Source: CAWAND01 sp963807065 (lineage in GTDB: Bacteria > Chloroflexota > Anaerolineae > Anaerolineales > E44-bin32). From it: a stretch of DNA of 64,000 nucleotides. A program made the position numbers and the translations under genes. The notes under the pieces are model-generated. The model searched no databases. It was not told the origin of the DNA and saw only the letters and a list, made by a program, of their open reading frames with translations. This document shows positions 26,126 through 34,226 of this stretch, piece by piece (position 1 is the stretch's first letter; the number at the start of each line of letters is the position of its first letter). Location: contig CAWDZQ010000004.1 in the NCBI GenBank assembly GCA_963807065.1, positions 992,001 to 1,056,000 of the forward strand. The letters are read 5' to 3'.

Positions 26126-26910
26126 ATGAGGAAATTCGGTTCGATTCTACTTGGGATGGTCGCTGGGATACTCCTGACGGTTGGCCTGCTCTGGGTCGGC
26201 TCAGGCGGGAGCGTGATGGCCCAATCAAGAGGGGACTTCAGAATTGGCCACGTCGACGCCAACAATAGCTGTGCTGACCGAATCTGGCGGGGACTCCCTA
26301 TCGGACACGTCAACGCCAGCGCCAGTTGTGACCGCAGAATCGGCCACGTCGACGCCAACGCCAGCGGAGCGCATATCGGAAGCCGTCGCGGCGGTTAACA
26401 CACCCAAGCCCACCATCGGGCCAGATGAATTGCGGAGTGCCGGGAACCAGCTCCAGGGGCCCGCCTTTGTGCTCCCCACCCCCATTCCGAATGAAACCCG
26501 GGTGTATTTCGTGACTACAGATAATGATGCGACCGCCACGGTGTTGTTCCTGTACAATACGGATTGCGTCGACCACACGATCGCCTTGCGGGGGTTCAAC
26601 TACGACGGTGCGATGGTGTACGCTCAAAACATCGTCGTTCGCAGCCGCGAGCTTTCGCCGCCTAATCAGCGATTCGGTCGCGGCAGCCCCGCCCCCCAGC
26701 TGGGCCACCCCTGCCCCGATCACCACCAACTTCACCGATTTCGTATACTTCGCCAGCCTTTCGCTGCCCAAGGGTGTTAGAGCGGAAGGATACACGCTGT
26801 TCAATCCGGGCACGGGCACGGTCGATCCGCGCAAAGACCAGGGGGCGATTCCCCTGCGATTCAGCACCGACCCTGCGACTATCTTCATGCCGTCGGTGTC
26901 CGTTCCGTAG
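26126..26910 (+). pseudogene. exported TP-rich surface protein with two frameshifts
   Basis: The ATG at 26126, behind a good Shine-Dalgarno, starts a signal peptide (LLGMVAGILLTVGLLWVGSG). From about 26220 the sensible frame is a second one, giving a Thr/Pro-rich linker (TSTPTIAVL, ATSTPTPAER) and a beta-rich domain with TRVYFVTTDNDATATVLFLY. From about 26670 a third frame gives TTNFTDFVYFAS and YTLFNPGTGT to the stop at 26910. Each break is repaired by removing one base. The domain is not recognised; this is either a decayed gene or a region with sequence errors. Confidence 0.65.
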
Positions 26911-27054
26911 CCGTAGCTGGAAGAATAATCTTCCCCTCGCAGTCTGGCGCAGCCGGCTGGCCACGGGATAAGCCATCAGGCCATCCCTGGGGCGGATTTC
27001 CGGACCGGCTGTGAAAAGCTTGCCGGTAAGCGCAAATCACCATGGCTCAAAGAG

Positions 27055-27090
27055 AGGGATCGCTCAGTGACCACTGAGCGATCCCTTTCC
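27055..27090 (+). terminator. intrinsic terminator
   Basis: A perfect 15-bp inverted repeat (AGGGATCGCTCAGTG 27055-27069, complement 27072-27086) with a 2-base centre is followed by TTCC. It can serve the preceding surface-protein gene and, on the other strand, the tRNA-Ser transcript. Confidence 0.75.
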
Positions 27091-27233
27091 GTCGTGCACG
27101 TTACCGGGCCGTTCACGCTTTCGCGAAGGAACCCGTCCACGCCCATCCGTTCTTCAGGCGGTCTGCACCATCACAGACGATTGAATCTGGCGAAGGTGGG
27201 AAGTTAGCGCCGCCAACAAGGTCTTGCGATCTG

Positions 27234-27321
27234 CGGAGAGGGTGGGATTCGAACCCACGGTGGCCCAAAGGACCACAACGGTTTTCGAGACCGCCCCGTT
27301 CAACCACTCCGGCACCTCTCC
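27234..27321 (-). tRNA. tRNA-Ser (anticodon CGA)
   Basis: An 88-nt tRNA with acceptor stem GGAGAGG/CCTCTCC, discriminator G, long variable arm, T-loop GGTTCGAATCC and anticodon loop CTCGAAA, which gives CGA and reads UCG. No CCA is encoded. Confidence 0.95.
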
Positions 27322-27329
27322 AAGGGAAG

Positions 27330-27358
27330 ATTATACCCGCCGATGGGGGGGGCACCAA
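27330..27358 (-). promoter_or_regulatory. promoter of tRNA-Ser
   Basis: On the minus strand TTGGTG (27353-27358) and TATAAT (27330-27335) are 17 bp apart and lie 8 nt before the tRNA. Confidence 0.7.
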
Positions 27359-27381
27359 GCCCGGTCAGGGCACGGCCAAGG

Positions 27382-28779
27382 TCAAATGTCAACTTCCTGA
27401 TTGAGCTCCGGGTACGTCACGTTGTCGATCCCAGCGGCCGCCAGCTTCTCGGTCAGGGCGGCTGCAGGTCCGGCTTCTCCATGGACAAGGAAGATGTGCT
27501 GAAGGGTGCCCGCCGTCGCCTGGGCATAACCGACCAGAGCTGCCTGATCTGCATGGGCGGACAAGCCGTCGATCGAGGCCACTCGGGCCTTGACCTTGTA
27601 GTTTTCGCCGAAAATGCGAACCTCGGGGGCGCCCTCGGCCAGGCGGCGGCCCAAGGTGTGTGGGGCCATCCAGGACGTGATCAAAATCGTACTGTTTGGA
27701 TTCTGGATATTGTTCTTGAGGTGATGCAGGATCCGCCCAACCTCGGCCATCCCGGAGGCGGAGATGATGACCGCCGGCCCGTCGGTCTGGTTGATGGCCT
27801 TGCTCTCTTCGACGCTAAGCGTGTACTTGAGATGATCGAACCCCAGTGCCGCGCCGTGTGGGTCCTGAAGCATGAACTTGCGCGTTTCCTCGTCAAAACA
27901 TTCCGGGTGTTCCCGATACAAGGCCGTCACGTTGATGGCCAATGGGCTGTCGACGAAGACCGGGACACTGGGCAGCTCGTTGCGCTCGATCATCTGGTGA
28001 AGGTAGTAGACCAGGCTCTGAGTGCGCCCGACGGCGAAGGCAGGGATGATCAGTTTTCCGCCTTTGTGAAAAGTCTCGCTGGCGACGGCGTGAAGCGCCT
28101 CGTAGGCCTTCTCCGGGGCTTCGTGCAACCGATCCCCGTAGGTGCACTCCATGATCAGGTAGTCAACTTCTTCAGGCAAGACCGGGTCTCTGAGCAGGGG
28201 GAGGCCAACCCGACCGATATCTCCGGAGAACATCAGCCGAAGTCTTTGACCCGAGTCATCGATATCGAGCACGACTCCGGCGGAACCCAGGATGTGACCG
28301 GCCTCGACAAATCGGGCCTGGACGCCCGGGATCGGTTCAAAGGCCTGGTCATAGGGGTGGCCGGCAAGCTGCCGGGTGGCCTTCTCTGCATCGGCGGCCG
28401 TGTACAGGGGTTCGATCGGAGGCTGGTTCTTGCGGCGCCGTTTTTTGTTCAAGTAGGCGGCATCCTCTTCCTGAATGTGGCCCGCATCTCGGGTCATCAT
28501 GTCGGTCATGCCGCGGGTGGCATAGGTGGCATGAATCGGACCGCTGTAGCCTTGGCCCACCAGGTGGGGGAGATTTCCCGAGTGATCGATGTGCGCGTGA
28601 GACAGGATCACCGCATCGACACCGGCAGGGTCAAACGGGAAATGGCGGTTGCGATCATAGGTGTCATCACGGTGACCCTGGTAGAGGCCGCAATCGAGCA
28701 GCAGCTGGTGGCCGTTGACGTAGAGCAGGTGGCGCGATCCGGTGACAGTATGGGCGGCGCCATGGAAACCGATTTTCAT
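27382..28779 (-). CDS. beta-CASP metallo-beta-lactamase-fold ribonuclease
   Basis: A 465-residue MBL-fold hydrolase of the beta-CASP group that processes RNA. It starts with GFHGAAHTVTGSRHLL, has the zinc motif SHAHIDHSGNLP (HxHxDH), AGHILGSAGV, FSGDIGR, and the beta-CASP segment ISASGMAEVGRILHHL, ending with the DGLSAHADQ motif. Bacterial members resemble archaeal CPSF-like nucleases more than RNase J. The ATG at 28779 has a proper Shine-Dalgarno (gaggtg). It is immediately downstream of the RNase D gene (2-nt gap), so the two form an RNA-processing operon. Confidence 0.92.
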   Translation of the reverse strand: MKIGFHGAAHTVTGSRHLLYVNGHQLLLDCGLYQGHRDDTYDRNRHFPFDPAGVDAVILSHAHIDHSGNLPHLVGQGYSGPIHATYATRGMTDMMTRDAGHIQEEDAAYLNKKRRRKNQPPIEPLYTAADAEKATRQLAGHPYDQAFEPIPGVQARFVEAGHILGSAGVVLDIDDSGQRLRLMFSGDIGRVGLPLLRDPVLPEEVDYLIMECTYGDRLHEAPEKAYEALHAVASETFHKGGKLIIPAFAVGRTQSLVYYLHQMIERNELPSVPVFVDSPLAINVTALYREHPECFDEETRKFMLQDPHGAALGFDHLKYTLSVEESKAINQTDGPAVIISASGMAEVGRILHHLKNNIQNPNSTILITSWMAPHTLGRRLAEGAPEVRIFGENYKVKARVASIDGLSAHADQAALVGYAQATAGTLQHIFLVHGEAGPAAALTEKLAAAGIDNVTYPELNQEVDI

Positions 28780-28781
28780 GT

Positions 28782-29933
28782 TCACCTCTTGTTCGAACGG
28801 GGATTGGAACGCAGAGAGTCCAGGATGGCCCGGCCGTAAGTCCTGAAACGCCAGGGCAGCGGAGCCAAAAGCTCGCCAAGTGAGTCCAATGAGGATGGAT
28901 TGTGACGGGCTATCTCCCAAAGAAAATCCCGCGGGAGCACGACATCCGATTCGATTCCGCGGCGGCTAGCCGCTTCCTTCCGCCATCGGCGCAGTCGATC
29001 GTAGCGGTCCCGGGTTGCCTGATCAACGCGCTGGGTCTTGACTCGTCGAGGTTTGGGGGCGTGGCGGCCACGCGCTGCCGCCTGAAGTAGGGCCTGGCCG
29101 TAGCGCTGGACCTGGCGTTCAGAAAGCCCAGCGATGGCCTTGACCTGGTCAATGCTCACCGGGTTGGCATCAAGCACGGCCAGCAGACCCTTGTCCCCCA
29201 GCACCTTGAAAGGCGGCCGGTCTTGACGGGCGGCTTCCTCTTCCCTCCATAAGTAAAGTTCCTTCAATATAGCAGCGTGTTTGCTATCGAGGTGATGGGC
29301 ATTGCTGAGGCTCCAAAACCCCATGGGGTCGTAGCTGGACGTCGCAGCCGGGGTCTGGTTGAGCAACTTGAATAGCTCCTGCGCTTCCTCCCAATGGCCC
29401 CCTGCTTGGAGGTCGTCCGCGAGCCGATCTCGAAGAGAGATGAGATAGTGCGTGTCAAAGCGCGCGTAGTCCAGCATCTCAGGATCGAGCGGGCGTTTCC
29501 CCCAATTGGCGCGCTGGTAGCGCTTGTTGAGCTTGACGCTGAAGACGTCCTCCAGGATGTTGCCGAGGCCGGGTTTCTTCCAGCCCAGGATACGGGAGGC
29601 ATGATAGGTGTCAAACAAGGCGTCGAATTCGAAGCCGAAATCTCGTTTGAGGCACATCACGTCGTATTCGGCGGCGTGAAGGACCTTTTCAATCCGTGGA
29701 TTGGAGAAGAGCGGGGCGAGGCCACTCAAGTCGGCGACCGCCAGGGGATCGACCAAGGCGTCAAGGCCGGGGATCGAAAACTGAATGAGACACACCCGCT
29801 CCTGATAAGCGAACAGGCTGTTGGATTCGGTGTCCACGGCGATCAGGTCGGTGGCTTCCAGCCGTTGGACAAGGTCCATAAGTTCTGCCGAAGTTTGGAT
29901 CAGGTTGGGCGGGGGCAAAGATGGCGTGGTCAT
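28782..29933 (-). CDS. rnd: ribonuclease D
   Basis: A 3'-5' exoribonuclease of the DEDD family for tRNA maturation. The exonuclease domain shows IAVDTESNSL (DxE), LHAAEYDVMCL and YARFDTHYL (Y-x3-D), and the HRDC helical domain lies in the C-terminal half, with FLWEIARHNP near the end. The 383 residues match bacterial RNase D. ATG 29933 is preferred because the earlier ATG overlaps the -10 box. The gene precedes the beta-CASP nuclease gene. Confidence 0.92.
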   Translation of the reverse strand: MTTPSLPPPNLIQTSAELMDLVQRLEATDLIAVDTESNSLFAYQERVCLIQFSIPGLDALVDPLAVADLSGLAPLFSNPRIEKVLHAAEYDVMCLKRDFGFEFDALFDTYHASRILGWKKPGLGNILEDVFSVKLNKRYQRANWGKRPLDPEMLDYARFDTHYLISLRDRLADDLQAGGHWEEAQELFKLLNQTPAATSSYDPMGFWSLSNAHHLDSKHAAILKELYLWREEEAARQDRPPFKVLGDKGLLAVLDANPVSIDQVKAIAGLSERQVQRYGQALLQAAARGRHAPKPRRVKTQRVDQATRDRYDRLRRWRKEAASRRGIESDVVLPRDFLWEIARHNPSSLDSLGELLAPLPWRFRTYGRAILDSLRSNPRSNKR

Positions 29934-29943
29934 CAGAAAACTC

Positions 29944-29949
29944 ATTATA
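29944..29949 (-). promoter_or_regulatory. -10 box before rnd
   Basis: TATAAT on the minus strand, 10 nt before the ATG at 29933 and with no Shine-Dalgarno sequence between them, again suggests a very short or absent leader. Confidence 0.5.
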
Positions 29950-30038
29950 CAGCCCGGGCACTGTAAGCAATGGCCCTTATCGTTGCTGACCAGGTGCATC
30001 GAAAGTAGAATGGGCACCGGTGTGAAGTCTATGAATTG

Positions 30039-31046
30039 GTGTTGACTGTTGGCCTATCCCATGAGGTCCCTTTGATCACCCCTAGATCGACTAAGTGGTC
30101 CGTCTGGTGGATCGTCCTATGCTTGCTCGCCTTGGGAAGCGAGGGGCTGTCCATGCCGCCCGCCGTGACTCAGGACCAATTGTCTCCCCCTCTCGATAGC
30201 CTGGACATTGCCCTATGGCCGGAGTTTGACCGGATGTCCATGCTGGTCATCTATCAGGCCAACTTGTCCCCAGATACGCAATTCCCGGTGAGTGTCCGCC
30301 TTCCGATTCCGGCCGGGGTACAACCCAATGCGGTGGCGCAAGGGAATGCCGACGGCCAACTGGTTGATGTTGACTACTCACTCGAGGAGCAGGGCGGGCA
30401 TACGGTGGTCACGCTACAGGCCACCAGCCAGCTGGTGTGGCTCGAGTTCTATCAGGATCTCGATCTCAACGGCTCGCAGCGAACCTTCGAGTTCAAGTGG
30501 CCCGGAGGCCTGGCGGTCCCATCGCTCTTGCTGCAGGTTCAGGATCCACCGGGTATCTCCAACTTGACGCTGCGCCCTGCTTCGACGGATGAGGTCGTCG
30601 GGCAGTACGGCCTGACCTACAAGCAGGTCAACCTCGGGGCGGTGTCGCCTTCCGATCAGCCGACCCTCCAGGTCAGCTACACGAAGATCGGCACCGGGCT
30701 GACAGTCGACACCTTGCAGCAAACTCCGCAACCCATCCCCACACAGGCGGCCGTAGCCAACGGTCCCGAGCCGAGTCAGGTGGTCACCTGGGTGGTCATC
30801 GGCTTGTTGGGGGTAATGGTGGCCGTCGTCGGGGTGCTCTACTTCAAGGTTTGGCGGTTCCCCCCTAAGAATCGATCGCCACGAAGGCGTCATCGGTCCC
30901 GCTCGAATGCATCCGATGCGTCAAGGTCCCCGACCTCCTCCAAGCCGGCCGGGGATAGCCCGGGAGTTTTTTGCCACGAGTGTGGCACGCAGGCCGATCC
31001 TCAAGACCGTTTCTGTCGGTCGTGCGGGACTCGCCTGCGGCGCTGA
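30039..31046 (+). CDS. exported membrane protein with C-terminal zinc ribbon
   Basis: A protein of about 335 residues. The N-terminus has a signal-like hydrophobic segment (WWIVLCLLALGSEGL), then a beta-rich extracytoplasmic domain of about 190 residues, one transmembrane helix (VVIGLLGVMVAVVGVLYFKV), a basic Ser/Arg linker and a C-terminal zinc ribbon, C-x2-C-x9-C-x2-C (CHECG and CRSCG). The cytoplasmic zinc ribbon resembles that of the CcmI-like protein at 50.8 kb. The start is uncertain: TTG 30036, GTG 30039 and TTG 30042 are all possible. The promoter region is shared with rnd; TAGAAT at 30006-30011 may be the -10 box. Function unknown. Confidence 0.75.
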   Translation: MLTVGLSHEVPLITPRSTKWSVWWIVLCLLALGSEGLSMPPAVTQDQLSPPLDSLDIALWPEFDRMSMLVIYQANLSPDTQFPVSVRLPIPAGVQPNAVAQGNADGQLVDVDYSLEEQGGHTVVTLQATSQLVWLEFYQDLDLNGSQRTFEFKWPGGLAVPSLLLQVQDPPGISNLTLRPASTDEVVGQYGLTYKQVNLGAVSPSDQPTLQVSYTKIGTGLTVDTLQQTPQPIPTQAAVANGPEPSQVVTWVVIGLLGVMVAVVGVLYFKVWRFPPKNRSPRRRHRSRSNASDASRSPTSSKPAGDSPGVFCHECGTQADPQDRFCRSCGTRLRR

Positions 31047-31312
31047 GCCTGGGGCGGCCCCTTTTCTCGGCGGCTCCCCAAGCCGGATCCTGGCGCGTCT
31101 TCTTCTCTATTTAGTCTGGATTCATCGAGCAGGCCATCTCCGACATCCATCCCGCCTCCAACGCCGAGCGCAGGCCCCGAAGGGCCGAGTGACCCTACCT
31201 ACTTGGGGACAAGTGCCCCTACAAGAGGGGATGGGTAACGGCGATAATCCCCACAACATCAAAACTCGACTTCCAGCGGTGAAAGCTGGAGGGGAAACAA
31301 TGGGAGGCAGTT

Positions 31313-31918
31313 GTGAACGCAATCAGAACACGAAGCGGCAGGCTGGTCACAGACCCCAAAATCGTAAAGACTTTCCTGAACGATCCCCGAATGGGATGGG
31401 TCTGGTTGGCTCTCCGAATTTGGCTTGGCTACCAGTGGTTGGAAGCTGGTTGGCACAAGGTCACCGATGCAGCCTGGGTAGGTGGCGGGTCTGCTTTGCA
31501 GGGGTACTGGCAGCATGCCGTCGCCATCCCCGACACGGGCCGGCCCCTGATCGCCTTCGGCTGGTACCGTGACTTTCTCACCATGCTGCTGAACGCCCAG
31601 GCCTACACGTGGTTTGCCTCGCTCGTGGCCTATGGTGAGCTGACGGTCGGCATCGCGCTTATCCTGGGTGCCTTCACAGGTGCGGCAGCCTTCTTTGGTG
31701 GTTTGATGAATTGGAACTACATGATGGCGGGTTCAGCCAGCACCAATCCGATGCTCTTCGTGGTGGCGGTTGGCCTCATCTTGGCCTGGAAGGTGGCTGG
31801 GCGGATCGGCGCCGACTACTTCTTGCTCCCCGCCATTGGCACGCCCTGGAGTCCCTCAGGGGAACTTGAGAAGAGAACTCGGCCAGTGACTCAGCCTTCC
31901 CCAGCGGCGGGCGACTGA
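31313..31918 (+). CDS. DoxX-family membrane protein
   Basis: A 201-residue protein with four or so transmembrane helices. The segment LALRIWLGYQWLEAGWHKVT is typical of the DoxX/DoxD family, as is GELTVGIALILGAFTG and the conserved NWNYMMAGSAS. Relatives form part of thiosulfate:quinone oxidoreductase or other membrane oxidoreductases, but the catalytic link is not proven. Start is GTG at 31313 with GGGAGG upstream. A small hairpin (TCCAGC 31272-31277 with GCTGGA 31285-31290) lies in the leader. Confidence 0.85.
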   Translation: MNAIRTRSGRLVTDPKIVKTFLNDPRMGWVWLALRIWLGYQWLEAGWHKVTDAAWVGGGSALQGYWQHAVAIPDTGRPLIAFGWYRDFLTMLLNAQAYTWFASLVAYGELTVGIALILGAFTGAAAFFGGLMNWNYMMAGSASTNPMLFVVAVGLILAWKVAGRIGADYFLLPAIGTPWSPSGELEKRTRPVTQPSPAAGD

Positions 31919-31950
31919 CGCCGGTCCAAGGCCCACTCAAGTAAGACGCA

Positions 31951-31990
31951 CGAACGGGCGGCGAGAGTACCTCGCCGCCCGTTCGATTTG
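31951..31990. terminator. bidirectional intrinsic terminator
   Basis: A perfect 15-bp stem (CGAACGGGCGGCGAG 31951-31965 with its complement 31971-31985) and loop AGTAC separates the DoxX gene from the convergent response regulator gene. T-rich sequence follows on the plus strand (ATTTGG). Confidence 0.8.
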
Positions 31991-32018
31991 GTCCCCGGCG
32001 GTTGTCCCAACCAGGTTC

Positions 32019-32681
32019 TCAATCACGGCGCCGTCGATCCGCCAAATGGTGTTCGACGGCGTAGGTGGCGAGCTCAACGCGGTTGCTCAGGTTAAGTTTA
32101 CTCAGCACGGTGCTGACGTAGTTGCGAACGGTCTTTTCGCTCAGATTCAGGCTGGTGCCGATCTCGGCGTTGCTTTTGCCTCGCGAAACCCAGACCAGAA
32201 CGTCAAGTTCTCGCGCCGACAAATCCCGAAAAGCATCGTCGTCCGCCTTCTGCTCAAGGTCACGCACATGGTCTAGCAGGCGAGCGGTCGTCGAACTGTC
32301 CAGGAGAGCCTCCCCGGCCGCGGCCGCGCGAATGGCTCGCAGGAGCTCCTCGTTGCCAATCTGTTTGAGGACGTAGCCGGCGGCGCCGGCGCGGATGGCC
32401 CGAAAGACCAATTCATCGTCGGCAAAAGACGTGAGCATTACGACCCTGGATCCGGCAAATCGACTGGTGATTTGATGGGTAGCCTCAATCCCGCCTTCCC
32501 CAGGAATGCGAATGTCCATCAGGACGACATCTGGGCTTAGTCTCTCCACCTGCCTGACGGCGTCGGCAGCCGTGCCGGCTTCCCCCACAACTTCCAGGTC
32601 GTCCTGGTCGTTGATCAGGGTCATCAGGCCGAGCCGGACGACCTCGTGATCATCGACAAGAAGGACGCGAGTCCGGCTCAT
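32019..32681 (-). CDS. NarL/LuxR-family response regulator
   Basis: A 220-residue DNA-binding regulator. The receiver domain has VLLVDDHEVVRLGL, the phospho-acceptor Asp in DVVLMDIRIPGEGG and Lys in GYVLKQIGNEE. The C-terminal LuxR-type helix-turn-helix reads LSARELDVLVWVSRGKSN then LNLSEKTVRNYVSTVLSKL. It overlaps its partner histidine kinase gene by 4 nt, so the two form a two-component pair. Targets are unknown; the neighbouring decaheme gene is an obvious candidate. Confidence 0.93.
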   Translation of the reverse strand: MSRTRVLLVDDHEVVRLGLMTLINDQDDLEVVGEAGTAADAVRQVERLSPDVVLMDIRIPGEGGIEATHQITSRFAGSRVVMLTSFADDELVFRAIRAGAAGYVLKQIGNEELLRAIRAAAAGEALLDSSTTARLLDHVRDLEQKADDDAFRDLSARELDVLVWVSRGKSNAEIGTSLNLSEKTVRNYVSTVLSKLNLSNRVELATYAVEHHLADRRRRD

Positions 32682-34084
32682 CGGGCATCACTCCAAGGCA
32701 CCCGCAAGCGCACCATTGTGCCACGCTCGAGGCGATCCAGGGTGAGCTCGCCGTTGATGAGGCGGGCACGATCATGCATATTGCGCAGGCCAAATCCGGC
32801 ATCGACCGGGTCGGGAATGCCCACCCCATTGTCGCGTATCCGTATCTCGAGTTCTCCGTCGCGCCGTGCAGCAAACAGCTCGACGCGGCTGGCCTGCGCG
32901 TGCCGCACGATGTTGGCCAGCGCCTCGCCGACAATGGCCACGATGTGCTCGGTCCGAATGTGGTCGAGGCTGTCGTCAGGGGCAAGATCGAGCTGAAGGT
33001 CGATGGTCACCATGGACTGGATGCTCGGCGAGTCGGCGGCTTGCCGCAGCCGGTCTGGCAAGGGTGTATCCACAGGGGTGTCGGTCAGGGTCACCAGGCT
33101 TTGTCGCAGATCTCGGATGGCGTCCTCAAGCACGGTGACCGCTCGGTCGAGGCGCTCCGATACGGGTCCAGGCTCCTGCACCTGGTTGCGGGCAGACTCG
33201 AGGAGCAGGCCGGCGCTGTACACCTTCTGGATGGCACCATCGTGGAGTTCGCGTGCTAATCGGTCGTGCTCGGCACTGAGGATCTGCCGCTGCTCCATGG
33301 CCTCAATCGTGCGGGCGATTTCGACATCGAAGATTTCCAGCCCCCGGATCACGGCGACAGCCAGCCCGACCCCGATCAACGAGCGGACGAGCGGCACAGG
33401 GATGATGAGAGCACGCTCGAACGTGGCGCTGTTGAATACGCTGCCAGGGAAGAACGGGATCGGGGGCGGAAGGAGCCCCCCGAAAAGCCCGTACAGCACC
33501 AGGGCGATGCCGGCGGCTTGAAAGGTTTGGAAAATTTCCGGCACGTTGAGGGGTGCGATCCGAGCCTTAGCATACCTGCGCAAGGCGATGGCCGCCAGCA
33601 GGCCGCCTGGCAGGCCGATGAAGTAGCGGGCAATCGCGTCCACAACCTTCTGCCAGGTCCCCGTTTCGGACAGCAGGGTCTGGAGCGGAAAATACGCGAG
33701 GACGATCCAGGCCGCGCCCAAGCCAACCGGAACGTAACGCAGGCGTCGGGCGAGTCCAAGTGAGGCCAGCAAGCTCACACCGAATTCGAAGAGACAAGCG
33801 AATGAGATCGTCAAGAGCAGGAGCCGCAGCCCGTGCAGCCACTGCACAATGTCCGGCGACAGATAGGCGGATTGAATGGGGATGAAGTACTCACCCCACT
33901 CATGCAGGCCGTGGGTGAAGCCGAAGGCCGCCAGCCAGTTCAGATTACGCGCCAGGTCCAGCCGTGACGCGTGGCGCGATTGCAGGGCAATGGCCAGGCC
34001 GAGAATGAAGAAGGTCAGGCCATAGACAAAGTAGATGATGTCCTGGTTTAGGGCGAACAGCGTCCGTAGGAAACCGACCATCAA
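32678..34084 (-). CDS. membrane histidine kinase (HisKA_3 type) with multi-helix sensor
   Basis: A 468-residue kinase. The N-terminal 270 residues form about seven hydrophobic helices, with an early FALNQDIIYFVYGLTFFILG, and no recognised ligand domain, so sensing is probably in the membrane. The phospho-acceptor region DRLARELHDGAIQKVY and the HATPase motifs GEALANIVRHAQA, RDNGVGIP and GFGLRNM follow. Such kinases pair with NarL-type regulators. It is translationally coupled to the regulator gene downstream. Confidence 0.92.
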   Translation of the reverse strand: MMVGFLRTLFALNQDIIYFVYGLTFFILGLAIALQSRHASRLDLARNLNWLAAFGFTHGLHEWGEYFIPIQSAYLSPDIVQWLHGLRLLLLTISFACLFEFGVSLLASLGLARRLRYVPVGLGAAWIVLAYFPLQTLLSETGTWQKVVDAIARYFIGLPGGLLAAIALRRYAKARIAPLNVPEIFQTFQAAGIALVLYGLFGGLLPPPIPFFPGSVFNSATFERALIIPVPLVRSLIGVGLAVAVIRGLEIFDVEIARTIEAMEQRQILSAEHDRLARELHDGAIQKVYSAGLLLESARNQVQEPGPVSERLDRAVTVLEDAIRDLRQSLVTLTDTPVDTPLPDRLRQAADSPSIQSMVTIDLQLDLAPDDSLDHIRTEHIVAIVGEALANIVRHAQASRVELFAARRDGELEIRIRDNGVGIPDPVDAGFGLRNMHDRARLINGELTLDRLERGTMVRLRVPWSDAR

Positions 34085-34146
34085 GGGGAGATTCTAGCAC
34101 GCGGCACGCGTTCTTCGGGTCCAGACGGATTCGTGCAGATGACAAA

Positions 34147-34190
34147 AGACTGGGCCCCCCAGATGGAGCGGTCATCCAGGAGGCCCAAGC
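34147..34190 (-). terminator. terminator after the decaheme gene
   Basis: On the minus strand an imperfect hairpin (outer stem GGGCC/GGCCC around 34151-34187, inner TCC/GGA) is followed by TCTTTTG, between the decaheme gene and the downstream kinase gene. Confidence 0.6.
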
Positions 34191-34226
34191 CCTCTCACCA
34201 CCTTTTCGGGGTGTTCACGAGTTCCT

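Noticed and set aside
27343..28839. A 498-codon frame antisense to the beta-CASP nuclease
   Set aside because: The minus strand has all zinc-binding motifs; the plus frame is a shadow.
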